NCBI GenBank assembly: GCA_034509735.1
Contig: JACGWO010000003.1
Location: forward strand, 6,386,001 to 6,450,000
Direction: 5' to 3'
Length of the DNA: 64,000 nt
Source of the DNA: Sesamum alatum
Lineage: Eukaryota > Streptophyta > Magnoliopsida > Lamiales > Pedaliaceae
Position numbers and translations under genes: made by a program. Numbering within the stretch: position 1 is the first letter of the stretch; every line of letters begins with the position of its first letter. Of this stretch, positions 46,189 to 58,560 are shown in pieces. Under the pieces are notes generated by a model that was not told where the DNA came from, did no database searches, and saw only the letters and a list, made by a program, of their open reading frames with translations.

Positions 46189-48429
46189 TGAAAGAATGTG
46201 TGGATCGGCCCGGGAGATTAACGCGAATAGCGGAAGCGCGAAATAGTGCGTAATAAAAAATTACATAACATAATTAAATGAAATTTAAATCATGCATAAT
46301 ATACATAAACGAATCAAGGGGTGTGCCCTTGATTCTCCTGGGCGTTTGGTGTATCTCATGTTCAATAAAACACAACATGGAGGCCATAGAATTAGAACCG
46401 AAAAAACATAATTAAGAACCTACCCGGTTGTAGTTTTGTCTTCGTTTCGGCTACATGCATTGTTCCCCGTTTTGCACCAATATCTCAAAGAAGAGACCCT
46501 CTAAATCATGTCACTCGCTCCACCGGAAAGCAAACAACCCTTGTGCTAGCAAGAAATTATTTGGGGAGAAGAGACATCGATACACGCTATGAATTAACGC
46601 AATCAATGTCTCTTATGTTCTTAACTTGAATAAAATCAAGAAGAACAAAGTATAATTCTTGGAGAGAAAAGAAGGGGATGGACGAAAATCTTGAGAGAGA
46701 TGAGAGATGAGAGTTGTAGAGAATACTAGGTGTGAGTGTGTGTTTTTTGAGTATTTATAGAAGATGGAATTTTCTATTCCTTCTCAAACTCTTCCAAAGA
46801 GACACACTTTGACTAGGATTTTGACCTAGTCAAATCCTAGTCAAATTAGGCTTTAATTAAGTCAAATTAATCATGGCCTTTCATCTCATCATTCTCTAGA
46901 TCAAATCTTGTCCATCCATTTTGATGGGCTTTATGGAATGGGCCTATTTAATTTTAAATTAAATATTCCCATGGACTTTATATTAAATCATATTTAATAT
47001 ACTAAGCCCATTAATTAATTAATGGAAAGGACTTATTTAATTCTAAATTAAATAGTCCATGGACTTTATATTAAATCCTATGTAATATACCAAGCCCATT
47101 AATTAATTCCATAGAATGTGATTATTTAATTCTAAATTAAATAGTCCCATGGACTTTATATTAAATCCTATTTAATATACCAAGCCCACTAATTAATTAA
47201 TTCACGCCTTTTAATCTAATTAAAAGGAAAGCCCATGCTTTATAAAATTCATAAATCTAATTTATGAACTCACGCCCGATTATTCCAAATAATTCATCGA
47301 GGCTTGAATCTCCAAGAAGTATAATTTAATTTCATTAAATTAAACCTTCTTCCGGAATTAATTCCAAATTAATTCCCTTTCATTTGGTGTAGCGGGTGTG
47401 ACTCTTTAGGTTCACCTTTCAGCTAGACTTGGACCTACTTTTTGTTATTTCATAACCAAAGTAGTCTGTTACCATGGGTGGCCATCTAGCAACGGTCCAT
47501 GGCACTAGAGACTAGGTGAATTTATGGTGTGAACATTTAGGCTCCGAGTTATACGCAGGTGCGGTCCTACCGACGCTCGATACGTACGGGTACGGTCCTA
47601 CTGTCGCCTGTCTCCCGGCCTTTAATCTAGGGGTCGGTTCCCATCCTTGACTAGGCAACTATGCATAATGCTCGAGATAGGTTTAACTCGATGTAGGAAA
47701 TCCTTTCCCACTACTTCAAGTGCTATGGCCATAGACTTTGTGAGTCTAAACCATCTCCGAGCGCATAGGAGATCTTGCTATCATATCCTTTGACAGGGGA
47801 CAGGTCCTATCTTGGAATTCACCGTTCTTACATACTCCGACTGCACTGGACGAGGCTTATGATGACCATGTGATATAATCGGTCAAATTTCACCAGATCC
47901 AAGATACAACCTTAGTATGTAGGGGACTGCCGTGATCCTCAAGTCCGAGGACTAATCCCGTACTATCGGAACTGGGAATACGAGTCATACCGACCAAGCC
48001 CGAGTAGCTTCCATATGACGATTCCCGCGAGTCACCTCAGTCGGCCGCTCCCCAGTAGGCCGACCCACTAACACTGCTTTAGACGATCCTCGTCACCCGT
48101 CGATTAAACACGACAGCAGATGCTTAATGCAAGTCTCAAATGGATTCTCGATGCCCTATCTCGAGATTCCTTTGACTTGGAGTATTTCAGACTGATTCGG
48201 CGAAATTGATTTCATGAACCTACCTCCAAGCGTAGTTCCAATTTCCCGAAATGCTATTTCAGTCTGTGGGCATTTGTTGTGACATCATAACGATGCAAGC
48301 AGTAAGTACAACAAACTCATGCCTATGAATCCTTACTACATTCATTAACATAATATTACTTATTCACAGATTGACGAATGGTTCTCAGAACAGTCAATAC
48401 CATTGACTTTCTGGTCACCTATTCTAACA
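46189..48429 (-). repeat. Solo LTR, family C (second copy)
   Basis: 2241 bp, minus orientation, in the B leader. TSD GGAAT (46184-46188) and GCAAT (48430-48434), one base apart, so one copy has mutated. TATA box (minus) 46752-46759, TTGAC cluster about 46808-46846, reversed 90 bp repeats, hairpin 46312-46334. Confidence 0.92.
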
Positions 48430-48434
48430 GCAAT

Positions 48435-48684
48435 CTCATTGGATGAGAATGATATTGGATATCTCCCACGAGGTCTTCTTCATGTGAATCGTAAAAGCGG
48501 GGCATGGAGATTACGCTTGTGGATCCCAAGCCCACTAGGAAATGGTTTCCTGAAACTCCGCTTGAGAGTGGCGGACTTTCGTATAAATAATGGGAGGGTT
48601 AAAGACTAAAAGACCAAGTCTTCAACTTGAACAATAATTACCATCATCTACTAATTTCTGCTTTACATTTTCATTAATGTAGAT
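48435..48684 (+). other. Leader remainder, B internal region 3
   Basis: 250 bp of leader up to gag, matching 27596-27849. No gene. Confidence 0.82.
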
Positions 48685-49735
48685 GTGTCTAAAAACCCAT
48701 TAACCATGATTCTCGAGACTAACAAATTCAACGGAACGAACTACTCGGACTGGCTGAGAAACCTGAGGATTTTCCTCGGTTTCGAGAACCAAGGCTACAT
48801 CTTGGACGAGCCGCCATCGAGCGACTTACCGGAGGGGTCCACGCCTGAAGAACGTTTGACGTTCGACAAGTGGCATGAGGACAACCGGAAAGTACGCAGT
48901 ATCATACTGGCTATGATGTCTAACGACATCCAGAAGCAGTATGAGAGGCTGGACAACGTCTCCGCCATAATGCCTCCGCATGAACGAGGTTTATGCGGTT
49001 CCGGATAGGCATATTAGATATGCCGCCACAAAAGCATTCTTTGGCACCAAGCTCGCTGAAGGAGCGTATGTACAGAGTCATGGGATCAAGATGCTCTCCC
49101 TAGTGGAGAAAATCGAGGACCTTAAAGCTGGGCTTAACAATGACGCGTACATTGACGTGATCCTCTAGTCGCTTCCTCCATCCTGTGACCCATTTATTGT
49201 AAACTACAACATGAACGGACTTGAGAAGTCTATTCATGAGTTGATCAACATGCTGGTCCAATACGAGGCAACGACCCACAAGTCGGCGCCGGCGGTATTG
49301 ATAGGAGAGGCTTCGACCTCGAAGGCGAATGGCAAGAGGGGCCGGACGCTGGAAGAGGAAGAAGGGCAAAGCGAAGACGGTTGTGGCCCCTGCTCATGCT
49401 CCGGGCATCCCTGTTGCTTTCCAATTGGACAGAGCAAAGAGAAAGGGAAGGCCCGTTGTTCTCAGCGGTCCAAGGCAAATGATGTCTGCATGCATTGCCA
49501 AGGGAAAGGGCATTGGAAGAGGGAGTGCCCACAACTCCTCTCCACCCCAGGTATGTTTGTGGTTGAAGTAAATATGATTACTAATTCTGCTTCATGGGTA
49601 TTGGATACCGGGTGTGGTGCTCACATCTGCAATGATTTGCAGGCACTGCAAAGAAGCAAAAGGCTAACCAAGGATGAGATGATCCTGAGGCTAGGCGATG
49701 GCAAAGCCGTTGCTGGGCGGAGGCCGTAGGATCAC
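48685..49735 (+). pseudogene. Gag and protease, B internal region 3
   Basis: The family start ATG reads GTG here (A to G), so Gag initiation is lost; an out-of-frame ATG lies two bases upstream at 48683. Further damage: an extra C near 48972, CAG to TAG near 49167, an extra G near 49338 and an extra G near 49715. Visible blocks: NYSDWLRNLRI, IQKQYERLDN, CCHC knuckle CMHCQGKGHWKREC near 49490-49531, and VLDTGCGAHICND near 49600. Confidence 0.88.
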
Positions 49736-51167
49736 TAGAGTTAGCCATTAATAGTCATGTTAAGATTGTACTGAACGACTGTTTCTATGTACCTAGCATG
49801 ATTAAAAACATTGTTTCCATCCCGGTCCTTGATAAGGAGGGATATGAGTTTACCATCAATAAAAACGGTTTTTTTCATTATCAAAGATGGTATTTTCTCA
49901 TTTGCTTGGTACATTGGTCAACGGCCTATACATACTTCAGCAGTCTAATTGGATTATGCCTGCAGAACACTAACGAAAACGTGATTATCATAATAACGCA
50001 CAAATATGGCATGCGATGTTAGGTCATATCTCTAAAGATAGGATAAGAAGGTTGGTGGACTCAAAGAGTCTAGAAATAGACGATTTGGACAATCTACCGA
50101 CCTGCGAATCCTGTCTAAAGGGAAAGATGACCAAGAAACCCTTTGTTGGACAAAGTACGCTAGCCTGTGGTTTGTTGGATTTGATCCATACAGATGTCTG
50201 TGGTCCACTAAATACTCAGGCTAGAGGTGGGTACTCGTACTTCATAACCTTTACCGATTATCACTCACGGTATGGTTATGTTTTACTTGATGAGTACAAG
50301 TCTGAAGCCTTTGGAAGGTTTAAGGAATACAGACTTGAAGTAGAGAACCAAACCGGTAGAAAGATTCAAAGCCCTTCAGTCGGACCGAGGTGGAGAGTAT
50401 TTGAGTGGTGAGTTTACTGATTATCTAAAAGAGAATGGGATTCTCTCTCAGTGGACCCCTCCTGGAACACCGCAACTTAATGGGGTGTCTGAAAGGAGGA
50501 AAATGAACTTGTTGGACATGGTACGATCCAGGATGAGTTTTTACCGAACTCGCCCCTTTCTTTCTGGGGATACGCTCTTCAGACGGCGGCCAAAGTTTTG
50601 AACTTCGCGCCATCTAAAAGGTATCTCAGACGCCATATGAGATATGGCATGGCAAGCCTGCCTCCTACAAATACTTGAAAGTGTGAGGTTGCCCCGCATA
50701 TGTCAAGAGATTAGTGGGAGATAAAACTGGACTCAATGTCTAGTTTATGCAGGTTCATCGGCTATCCAAAAGAAACTGCGGGGTATTATTTCTATGATCC
50801 CTCCTAGCAAAAGGTGTTTTGTCTCGCGAAACGCAGTGTTCTTGGAAAAGGGTTTTCCATCGGATAGTCGACGCGATGAGGTGCTCCTTGAGGAATCAAG
50901 TGAGGCACCCCAAGAGGCGGCAGTGACATCTCAGCCAGAAGTTCCCACTGATATTGTTCCAATCCTCCGTAGGTCGGCCAGAGTATCCCATGCACCTGAT
51001 AGGTATGGATTTCTGGGCCTGACCGATCAGTTGGATAATGATTCGAAGACGTACGAAGAAGTGATGTCGGACATCGATTCGGACAAGTGGCTTGAGGCCA
51101 TGAAATCCGAGATGGACTCGATGGGTACAAACAAAGTTGGACCCTAGTAGATCGACCCAAAGGGGTT
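49736..51167 (+). pseudogene. Integrase and start of RT, B internal region 3 (truncated)
   Basis: Pre-integrase (HISKDRIRRLVDSKSLEIDDLDNLPTCESC split over frames), integrase core with HTDVCGP, a frameshifted RSDRGGEY region near 50380 and SERRKMN in place of SERRNRT, then linker and RT lead-in at 50794-51147. Many indels, plus TAG at 50807. It ends at about 51167 just after the GGGGTTAA that precedes CCCG in other copies, where it meets an inverted B LTR. Confidence 0.87.
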
Positions 51168-53192
51168 AATAAAATCGTTACCTTTGATTGTTTAGCGTAT
51201 GCTCCCGGCTACTAGCGTTGTTCCTTCTCCGGAATGCTCACGAAATCCAAACGTATGGATTCTCCAAAGGTGATCCACACCACACCGGAAGAAACACACG
51301 TTCTTCTTGCTAGAAATGAACGGGTTTAGGAAGGAATCGGTTTAAGAGAAGAACACTATGAATTAGTGTTCTCTTAAACTTACTTTGTTCTTCTTCTTGA
51401 TTCAAAATCAAGTGAAGAACACAAGTGTAAGAGAGGGAGGGAGCACGAAAATTGAGAGAGAGGAGAGGATTTTTGTCTTCTCTTTTTTCCTAGAAAAAGA
51501 TGAATAATGAATCACTTATGCTAGGTGTTGTATATTCTAATATATATACATAATTAATGTGATTATTGGAATGTGTCTAGGTTCATCCAAGGATGTCTAG
51601 ATTTATTCCAATCAATCACCATCAATTCTTCAATCAAGCCTATCAAAATTTATGGTATGATCAAATCATACCAAAAGGGAAGAGCTTGATTGGAGTTGAT
51701 TTGTCTCTTTCCAAAAAGAGACAAGTCAACATACCACCTAGCATGAAACATGGCTGATTTTGCTTCCTCCAAGGGAGCATGTCGGCCATATTTAATTAAG
51801 GGAAGAAGTCCAACTTCTTCCTATTCCAAATTAGGAATTATTTCTCCTCTCGGGTATAATTTAACGGACCAGGTTTTATCGTAATCCAATTACGACGAAC
51901 CCAATATTAAATCCAATTTAATGTCCACTTAAATTATTCCCATTGATCTTTTAATCCAATTAAAAGATCCAACGTCTCAACATCTCACTTTCCATATTTA
52001 ATTGAAAATCCAATTTACCGATTAAATGAAAGCCCGATACAATATCGGCCCGTCCATCCAATGGACTTTCCCTTAAGTAATCCAATTACTTATTTTATCC
52101 TTCGAGATTGACTCCAAGTCGATCTCTCAACCTCCTCGGTGATTTGTGTGTGACCCTTTAGGTTCACCCTCAGCTAGACTTGGCCCCGTGTCCCACAAGG
52201 GCCCGTTACCATGGGTGGCCGTCTAGCAACGGTCCATGGCACTAGAGATTAGGTGAATTGGCGTGAACATTTAGGCGCCGATTCCGTACGGGTACGATCC
52301 TTCCATCTAACGTCTCCCGGCCTTAGTCTAGGGTATGGAATTAGGCGTCGGTTCCCATCCTTGACTAGGCATCTATGCTTAATACTCGAGACCACGTATG
52401 CTTCATTGTGTCGACACAGGAAACCATTCCCTGTTCGACCAACCACTGTGGCCACAGCTTCAAACAGCATGAACGTGTCTCCGAGTGCATAGGAGATACC
52501 TCTGTCACATACTGACAGGGGACGGATCCTCTTCTTGGAATCCACCGTCCTCGCTACACATTCCGACTGCACTGTACAAGGCTTATAAATGATCATCTTA
52601 CAGAATGATCACCTCTCGCCAGATCCAAGATACAGCCGTCCTGTGCACGTGACTGCCATGATTCCTCAAGTCTGAGGATTACTCCCGTACTATCGGAACC
52701 GGGGAATCCAATCATACCGACCAAGCCTCCAAGGCTTCCATATGATGATCCCCGCGAGTCAGTCCAGTCGGCTCGACCCCAGTCGACCAACCCATCAAGA
52801 TCGTGTAGGCGTCCCACGCCTATCGCCGATGAAACACGGCACTCATCCAATGAACACGACTCTTGACGCAAGTCTCAGTAGGACTCTCGATGCCCTGTCT
52901 CGAGGTCCTCGACTTGGAACCTTTCAAACCCAACTCTTAATCAGTTGGTTTCATGACCACCGTCCAATGCGTGGCCCAACTGTACGAGTTGTTATCCATG
53001 GTCTGTGGGCTTTGTTGCGATATAAGTTAAACACCGGTTTAACAAATGTAAGATGAGCGCAACAAAGAAGGTACCATTGGTGACGAACACTCATCTTATT
53101 CATCACATAATAATATTTACATTCACATCAAGTTGTCGGATAGGTTACAAAATTTGCCAAACCTATTGGCTTTCTGGTCACCTATTCCAACA
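51168..53192 (-). repeat. LTR family B, 3' LTR of B-m2 (U5 end missing)
   Basis: U3 terminus intact at 53192 (TTCCAACA). The other end begins within the sequence equivalent to about 58768 of the 5' LTR, so the hairpin and terminus are lost at the junction with internal region 3. The match to LTR 58561-60789 is very close. Confidence 0.92.
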
Positions 53193-53203
53193 ATCTCCCA
53201 CTT
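53193..53203 (-). other. Polypurine tract of B-m2
   Basis: AAGTGGGAGAT in element sense. Confidence 0.83.
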
Positions 53204-54299
53204 GACCTAAAGTCAATCACCCATTTGACCTCGAACCTCTTATGCAGATGGTGAGTATGGGCAACTTGCGACATGGGCTTAGCAAGTGGATTTGCTATGT
53301 TTTCTGTGGAGCTGACTCGGTCCAACCGACGTCAGTCCTGCTATCCATCTCTCTATGTAGATGGTAGCGTCTAAGCAATATGCTTGGATCGTGATGAGAT
53401 CTCGGTTCCTTTGCTAGCGCTATCGCCCCCGTTGTTATCATGAAAGATTAATTACAGGCTTAGCAATGCTAGGTACTACATCCAACCCTTGGATGTAGCT
53501 CATCAAACCAAACCACTCCTTAGCAGCTTCCAAAGCGCTATGTATTCAAAACTCTATGGTGGAGTCCGTTGTGGTAAAGCCTATTTGGAACTCTTTCCAA
53601 GTAACCACGCCACCATTTTAGTCTAAATACAAAACCATACTGAGACTTGGCATCATCGTCATTCGACTGGAAGCTAGCGTCGCTATAAGCCTTCCAGTAT
53701 CAACGCTCCACCACCGTAGATCAAGAACATGTCCTTAGTCCTTTTCAGGTACTTTTAGATAGTCTTGACTGCACTCCAGTGATATCGGCTAGTTACGCTC
53801 AAAGCGAAAGCCACATCAGGTCTAGTGCACTGAACAACATACTGTATGCTGCCTGCGGCTGAAGCATAGGGGATGTCCAACATCCTTTTAAGCTCCTCAT
53901 CAGTCTTAGGAGACTGCTTCTTGGATATCTTAATTCCATGCCTCATAGGAAGGAATCCTCATTTTGAGTTCTCCATCTTGAATCTCTTCAAGACTTTCTC
54001 AATGTACGAGGACTGGGCCATTCCTAACATCCTTCTAGATCTATTCCTGTAGATCTTGATGCCAAGGATGTAGGATGCCTCGCCCATATCCTTCATGGAG
54101 AATTGCGTTGACAACCAAGCTTTAGTGGTAACCCAACATCTTAGCATCATTCCCAATGAGCAAAGATGTCATCCACGTAAAGCACCAGAAACGTAACTGA
54201 GCTTCCCACTGATCTTCTTGTATACACAAGGATCGGACTCGTTTTTGATGAAATCATATCCCCGTATGACTTCATCAAAACGTATGTTCCAGCTTCGGG
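53204..54299 (-). pseudogene. RNase H and C-terminal RT of B-m2
   Basis: Heavily shifted. Pieces: RT connection at 53755-53946 (KISKKQSPKTDEELKRM, VAFALSVTSRY), thumb at 53959-54156 (MKDMGEASYILGIKIYRNRS), LYVDD region near 54165-54180. RH is broken by many one-base insertions and by the family lesion. A short deletion near 53780 removed the QSCAGEAH equivalent. The RT core is absent at the CGGG joint 54296-54299. Confidence 0.85.
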
Positions 54300-55700
54300 T
54301 TTAATCCCTTTTGGTGGATCTGCTAGGGTCCAAACCTTGTTTGTACCCATCGAGTCCATCTCGGATTTCATGGTCTCAAGCCACTTGTCCGAATCGATGT
54401 CCGACATCGCTTCTCCGTACGTCTTTGGATCATTATCCAACTGACTGGTCAGGCCCAGAAAATCCATACCTATCAGGTGCATGGGATACTCTGGCTGACC
54501 TACGGAGGACTGGAACAATATCAGTGGGAAACTTCAGGCTCAGATGTCACTGCCGCCTCTTGGGGTTCCTCACTTGAATTCCTCAAGGAGCACCTCATCG
54601 CGTCGACTATCCGATGGAAAACCTTTTTTCCAAGAACACTGCGTTTCGCGAGACAAAAACCTTTTGCTCGGAGGGATCATAGAAATAATACCCTGCAGTT
54701 TCTTTCGGATAGCCGATGAACCTGCATAAACTAGACCTCGAGTCCAGTTTATCTCCCACTAATCTCTTGACATATTGCGGGGCAACCCCACACTTTCAAG
54801 TATTTGTAGGAGGCAGGCTTGCCATGCCATATCTCATATGGCGTCTGGGATACCTTTAGATGGCGCCAAGTTCAAAATTTTGGCCGGCGTCTCAATGAGC
54901 GTATCCCCAGAAGGAAAGGGTAGTTCGGTTAAAACTCATCATGGATCGGACCATGTCCAACAAGGTCCGATTCCTCCTTTCAGACACACACTATTAAGCT
55001 GCGGGTGTTTCAGGAGGGGTCCACTGAGAGAGAATCCCATTCTCTTTTAGATAATCAGTAAACTCACCACTCAAATACTCTCCACCTCGGTCCCGACCGA
55101 AGGGCTTTGATCTTTCGACCGATTTGGTTTCTCTACTTCAAGTCTGTATTCCTTAAACCTTCCAAAGGCTTCAGACTTGTACCTCATCAGGTAAACATAA
55201 CCATACCGTGAGTGATCATCGGTAAAGGTTATGAAGTATGAGTACTCACCTCTAGCCTGAGTATTTAGTGACCCACAGACATCTGTATGGATCAAATCCA
55301 ACAGACCACTGGCTAGCGTACTTTGTCCAACAAAGGGTTTCTTGGTCATCTTTCCCTTTAGACAGGATTCGCAGATCGGTAGGTTTGTCCAAAATCGTCT
55401 ATTTCTAGACTCTTTGAGTCCACCAACCTCTTATTCCTATATTTAGAGATATGACCTAACCTCGCATGCCATATCTGTGCGTTATTATGATCATCACGTT
55501 TTCGTTTGTGTTTTGGCAGTCATAATCCAATTAGACTGTTGAAGTATGTACAGACCGTTGACCAATGTACCAAGCAAATGAGAAATACCATCTTTGATAA
55601 TGAAAAAACCGTTTTTATTGATGGTAAATTCATATATCCCTCCTTATCAAGGACCGGGATTGAAACAATGTTTTTAATCATGCTAGGTACATAGAAACAG
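54300..55700 (-). pseudogene. Integrase and RT lead-in of B-m2
   Basis: RT lead-in within the 54147-54518 frame (NDPKTYGEAMSDIDSDKW). The integrase core is in several frames: 55071-55349 holds KKPFVGQSTLASGLLDLIHTDVCG and TFTDDHSRYGYVYLMRYKSEAFGRFKEYR; an extra C spoils RSDRGGEY near 55092; the SERRNRT region is near 54965. Extra bases in homopolymers are common throughout this copy. Confidence 0.85.
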
Positions 55701-56791
55701 TCGTTCAGTACAATCCTAACATGACTACTAATGGCTAACTCTAGTGATCCTACGGCTCTCCGCAGCAACGGCGTTGCCATCGCCTAGCCTCAGGATCATC
55801 TCATCCTTGGTTAGCCTTCTGCTTCTTTGCAGTGCCTGCAAATCATTGCAGATGTGAGCACCACACCCGGTATCCAATACCCATGAAGTAGAATTAGTAA
55901 TCATATTAACTTCAACCACAAACACACCTGGGTTGGAGAGGAGTTGTGGGCACTCCCTCTTCCAATGCCCTTTCCCTTGGCAATGTATGCAGACATCATT
56001 TGCCTTGGACTGCTGAGAACCACGGGCCTTCCCTTTTCCTTTGCTTGGTCCAACCGGAGCAACAGGGACGCCCGGAGCGTGAGCAGGGGGCCACAACCGT
56101 CTTCCCTTTGCCCTTCTTCCTCTTCCAGCGTCCGGCCCTCTTGCCATTCGCCTTGGAGGTTGAAGCCTCTCCTATCAATACTGCCGGCGCCGACTTGTGG
56201 GTCGTTGCCTCGTATTGGACCAGCATGTTGATCAACTCATGAATAGACTTCTCAAGTCCGTTCATGTTGTAGTTTACAACAAACGGGTCATAGGATGGAG
56301 GAAGCGACTGGAGGATCACGTAAATGTACGTGTCATTGTTAAGCCCAGCTTTAAGGTCCTCGAGTTTCTCCACTAGGGAGAGCATCTTGACCCCATGACT
56401 CTGTACAGACGCTCCTTCAGCGAGCTTGGTGCCAAAGAATGCTTTTGTGGCGGCATATCTAATATGCCTATCCGGAACCGCATAAACCTCGTTCATGCGG
56501 AGCATTATGGCGGAGACGTTGTCCAGCCTCTCATACTGCTTCTGGATGTCGTTAGACATCGAAGCCAGTATGATACTGCGTACTTTCCGGTTGTCCTCAT
56601 GCCATTTCTCGAACGTCAAACGTTCTTCAGGCGTGGACCCCTCCGGCAAGTTGCTCGGTGGCGGCTCGTCCAAGACGTAGCCTTGGTTCTCGAAACCGAG
56701 GACAATCCTCAGGTTTTCTCAGCCAGTCCGAGTAGTTCGTTCTGTTGAATTCGTTAGTCTCAAGAATCATGGTTAACGGGTTCTTAGACAT
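55701..56791 (-). pseudogene. Gag, CCHC knuckle and protease of B-m2
   Basis: The start codon is at 56791, as in the other copies. An extra T near 56716 shifts the frame after RNLRI; from 56673 Gag is open to about 55996 (LPEGSTPEERLTFEKWHEDNRK, YERLDNVSAIML, LEDLKAGLNND, INMLVQYEATT). A base lost or gained near 56090 separates the knuckle (CIHCQGKGHWKREC, about 55950-55992) and protease (VLDTGCGAHICND), which are open in 55728-56147. Confidence 0.88.
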
Positions 56792-58546
56792 ATTCTACAT
56801 TAATGAAAATGTAAAGCAGAAAATTAGCAGATGATGGTAATATTATTGTTCAAGTTGAAGACTTGGTCTTTAGTCTTTAACCCTCCCACTTATTTATACG
56901 AAAGTCCGCCACTCTCAAGCGGAGTTTCGGGAAAGCATTTCCTAGTGGGCTTGGGATCCACAAGCGTAATCTCCATGCCCCGCTTTTTACGATTCACATG
57001 AAGAAGACCTTGTGGGAGATATCCAATATCATTCTCATCCAATGAGATTCCCAATGATATTTTGCCTCACCTGTTCACAATGGTCCCGAGGACTCCAAGC
57101 GAACCATGTTACTCAGTGTTGGGCCCGACCCATCAACCAAATCATGCCGCAAACTGTCGCCCCCCACGACTCCTGAGACAGGGAAACAGCGAGCGCAGTC
57201 TTTTTGTTCACAACAATAGTGCAGCTTTCCCCTAGTCCAAGTGTGCCACGACTCGTGAGACCACACTTGGGTAGTGGTAGCTCCTCACCACATTGTTGTG
57301 GATGGAAGGCTCGGACAAACCAAAAATACCATTTTGATCCAAGTCCGTTCTGGGCCTAATATTTAATTTGGTCCAACCAAATGAGAGTTTGTGTATGACC
57401 GAGACCTCATCACATTATTGTGTTTTAGCATGCATAAATATCCAATATTTAAAGCGATAAATAAAAAACGCCGCATGCATAAAACATAGCATACCCCTGT
57501 TAGGATGATCACTGAGCCCGCAGTGAGTCTATGGTCTGTCTAGGGTGGTCCTAAATTATTACAATAGTAATATACCCATTGTCATTTCCAATGGGCCTTG
57601 TAGTGCTCTTGTTTCACGCCTTGATGCTCCTCCTTGGGGTCTCCGACTCCAATTGCTTGTTAAAATTGAAACCTCACCAATCTTATCTACTCTCATTACA
57701 ACTGAAAGTAATGCATCGGTAATAAAGAAAACAAGCCTTAACATCATGAGGCTGAAAATACGGGAGATGATAGTCCCAAAAACAAGAGGCACGCAGGCCC
57801 CACCCAACAGAAAATAAATAAACATTCATCCATACATAAGGTCTAGGGCTCTTGTGATCATCCCATGTTGATTCCATCAACTCACATATAACATAATTAT
57901 TCCAAATAATCATGCAATAAAACCAATGGATATTCCAAATATCCAAGTGATGTCCAACATCACAAAAGCTTAAATATACAAATAATATGCAAAATTCAAA
58001 TTTGAAATTTAATGGACATTTTAAAACAATGTATCCAATGCATGAATTAATCCCAAATTAATTAAGCAAATTTAATTCAAGGAATAATCCATTTATCCCA
58101 AAATCAAAAATGCAAAATTAACATATTTTCAGAATATTGTGCAGAAAATACAGAAAATCAAATTTTCCGGAAAAAGTCGAAAAACGGCACAAAACGGCCC
58201 AGCCGTTGTGCTGGCCGGCCGCCGCGCGCACAGGGCAGCGCGCGCGCGCGCTGTGCCGCGCGCTAGCCCTCGGCCAGCAGCGTCCGCACGCGGCCACTGC
58301 CGGCCCGACCAAATTTTTTTTTTTTTTTTAAACTGTTTCAGCATAATAAAATTAATATTATTTTGAAAATAAGCATGCAATTTTAGATCCAATCTAACAA
58401 AATTAAGCATGCCAAAAGTCCATTAAATCCAAAAAATTGAATCATCATATTATTCATATATTTACGTAATCTAACATGCCAATAAAGCCATTTAAAAGCA
58501 AGTAGATCATGCCAAACACATAGATCTATGCCTTACATCGAACCGG
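56792..58546 (-). other. 5' untranslated leader of B-m2
   Basis: Paired motif near 57163 (one base changed) and 57246, AT-rich middle, GC-rich tract 58190-58310 followed by a T-run, palindrome CATAGATCTATG at 58519-58530. No gene seen. Confidence 0.8.
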
Positions 58547-58558
58547 GCTCTGATACCA
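58547..58558 (-). promoter_or_regulatory. Primer binding site of B-m2
   Basis: TGGTATCAGAGC in element sense, two bases from the LTR. Confidence 0.93.
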
Positions 58559-58560
58559 CT

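Larger units (their letters stand above)
23855..51167 (+). mobile_element. Plus-strand array of family B elements sharing LTRs
   Basis: LTR 23855-26081, internal region 1 (26082-31778), LTR 31779-33968, internal region 2 (33969-41603), LTR 41604-45804, internal region 3 (45805-51167, incomplete at both ends). Neighbouring internal regions share one LTR, as expected from LTR recombination between tandem or nested copies. Solo LTRs C (36689-38934), A (41647-43621) and C (46189-48429) lie inside. The right end joins an inverted B LTR at about 51168. No confirmed TSD for the whole array; the left flank is AGAGT. Confidence 0.85.
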
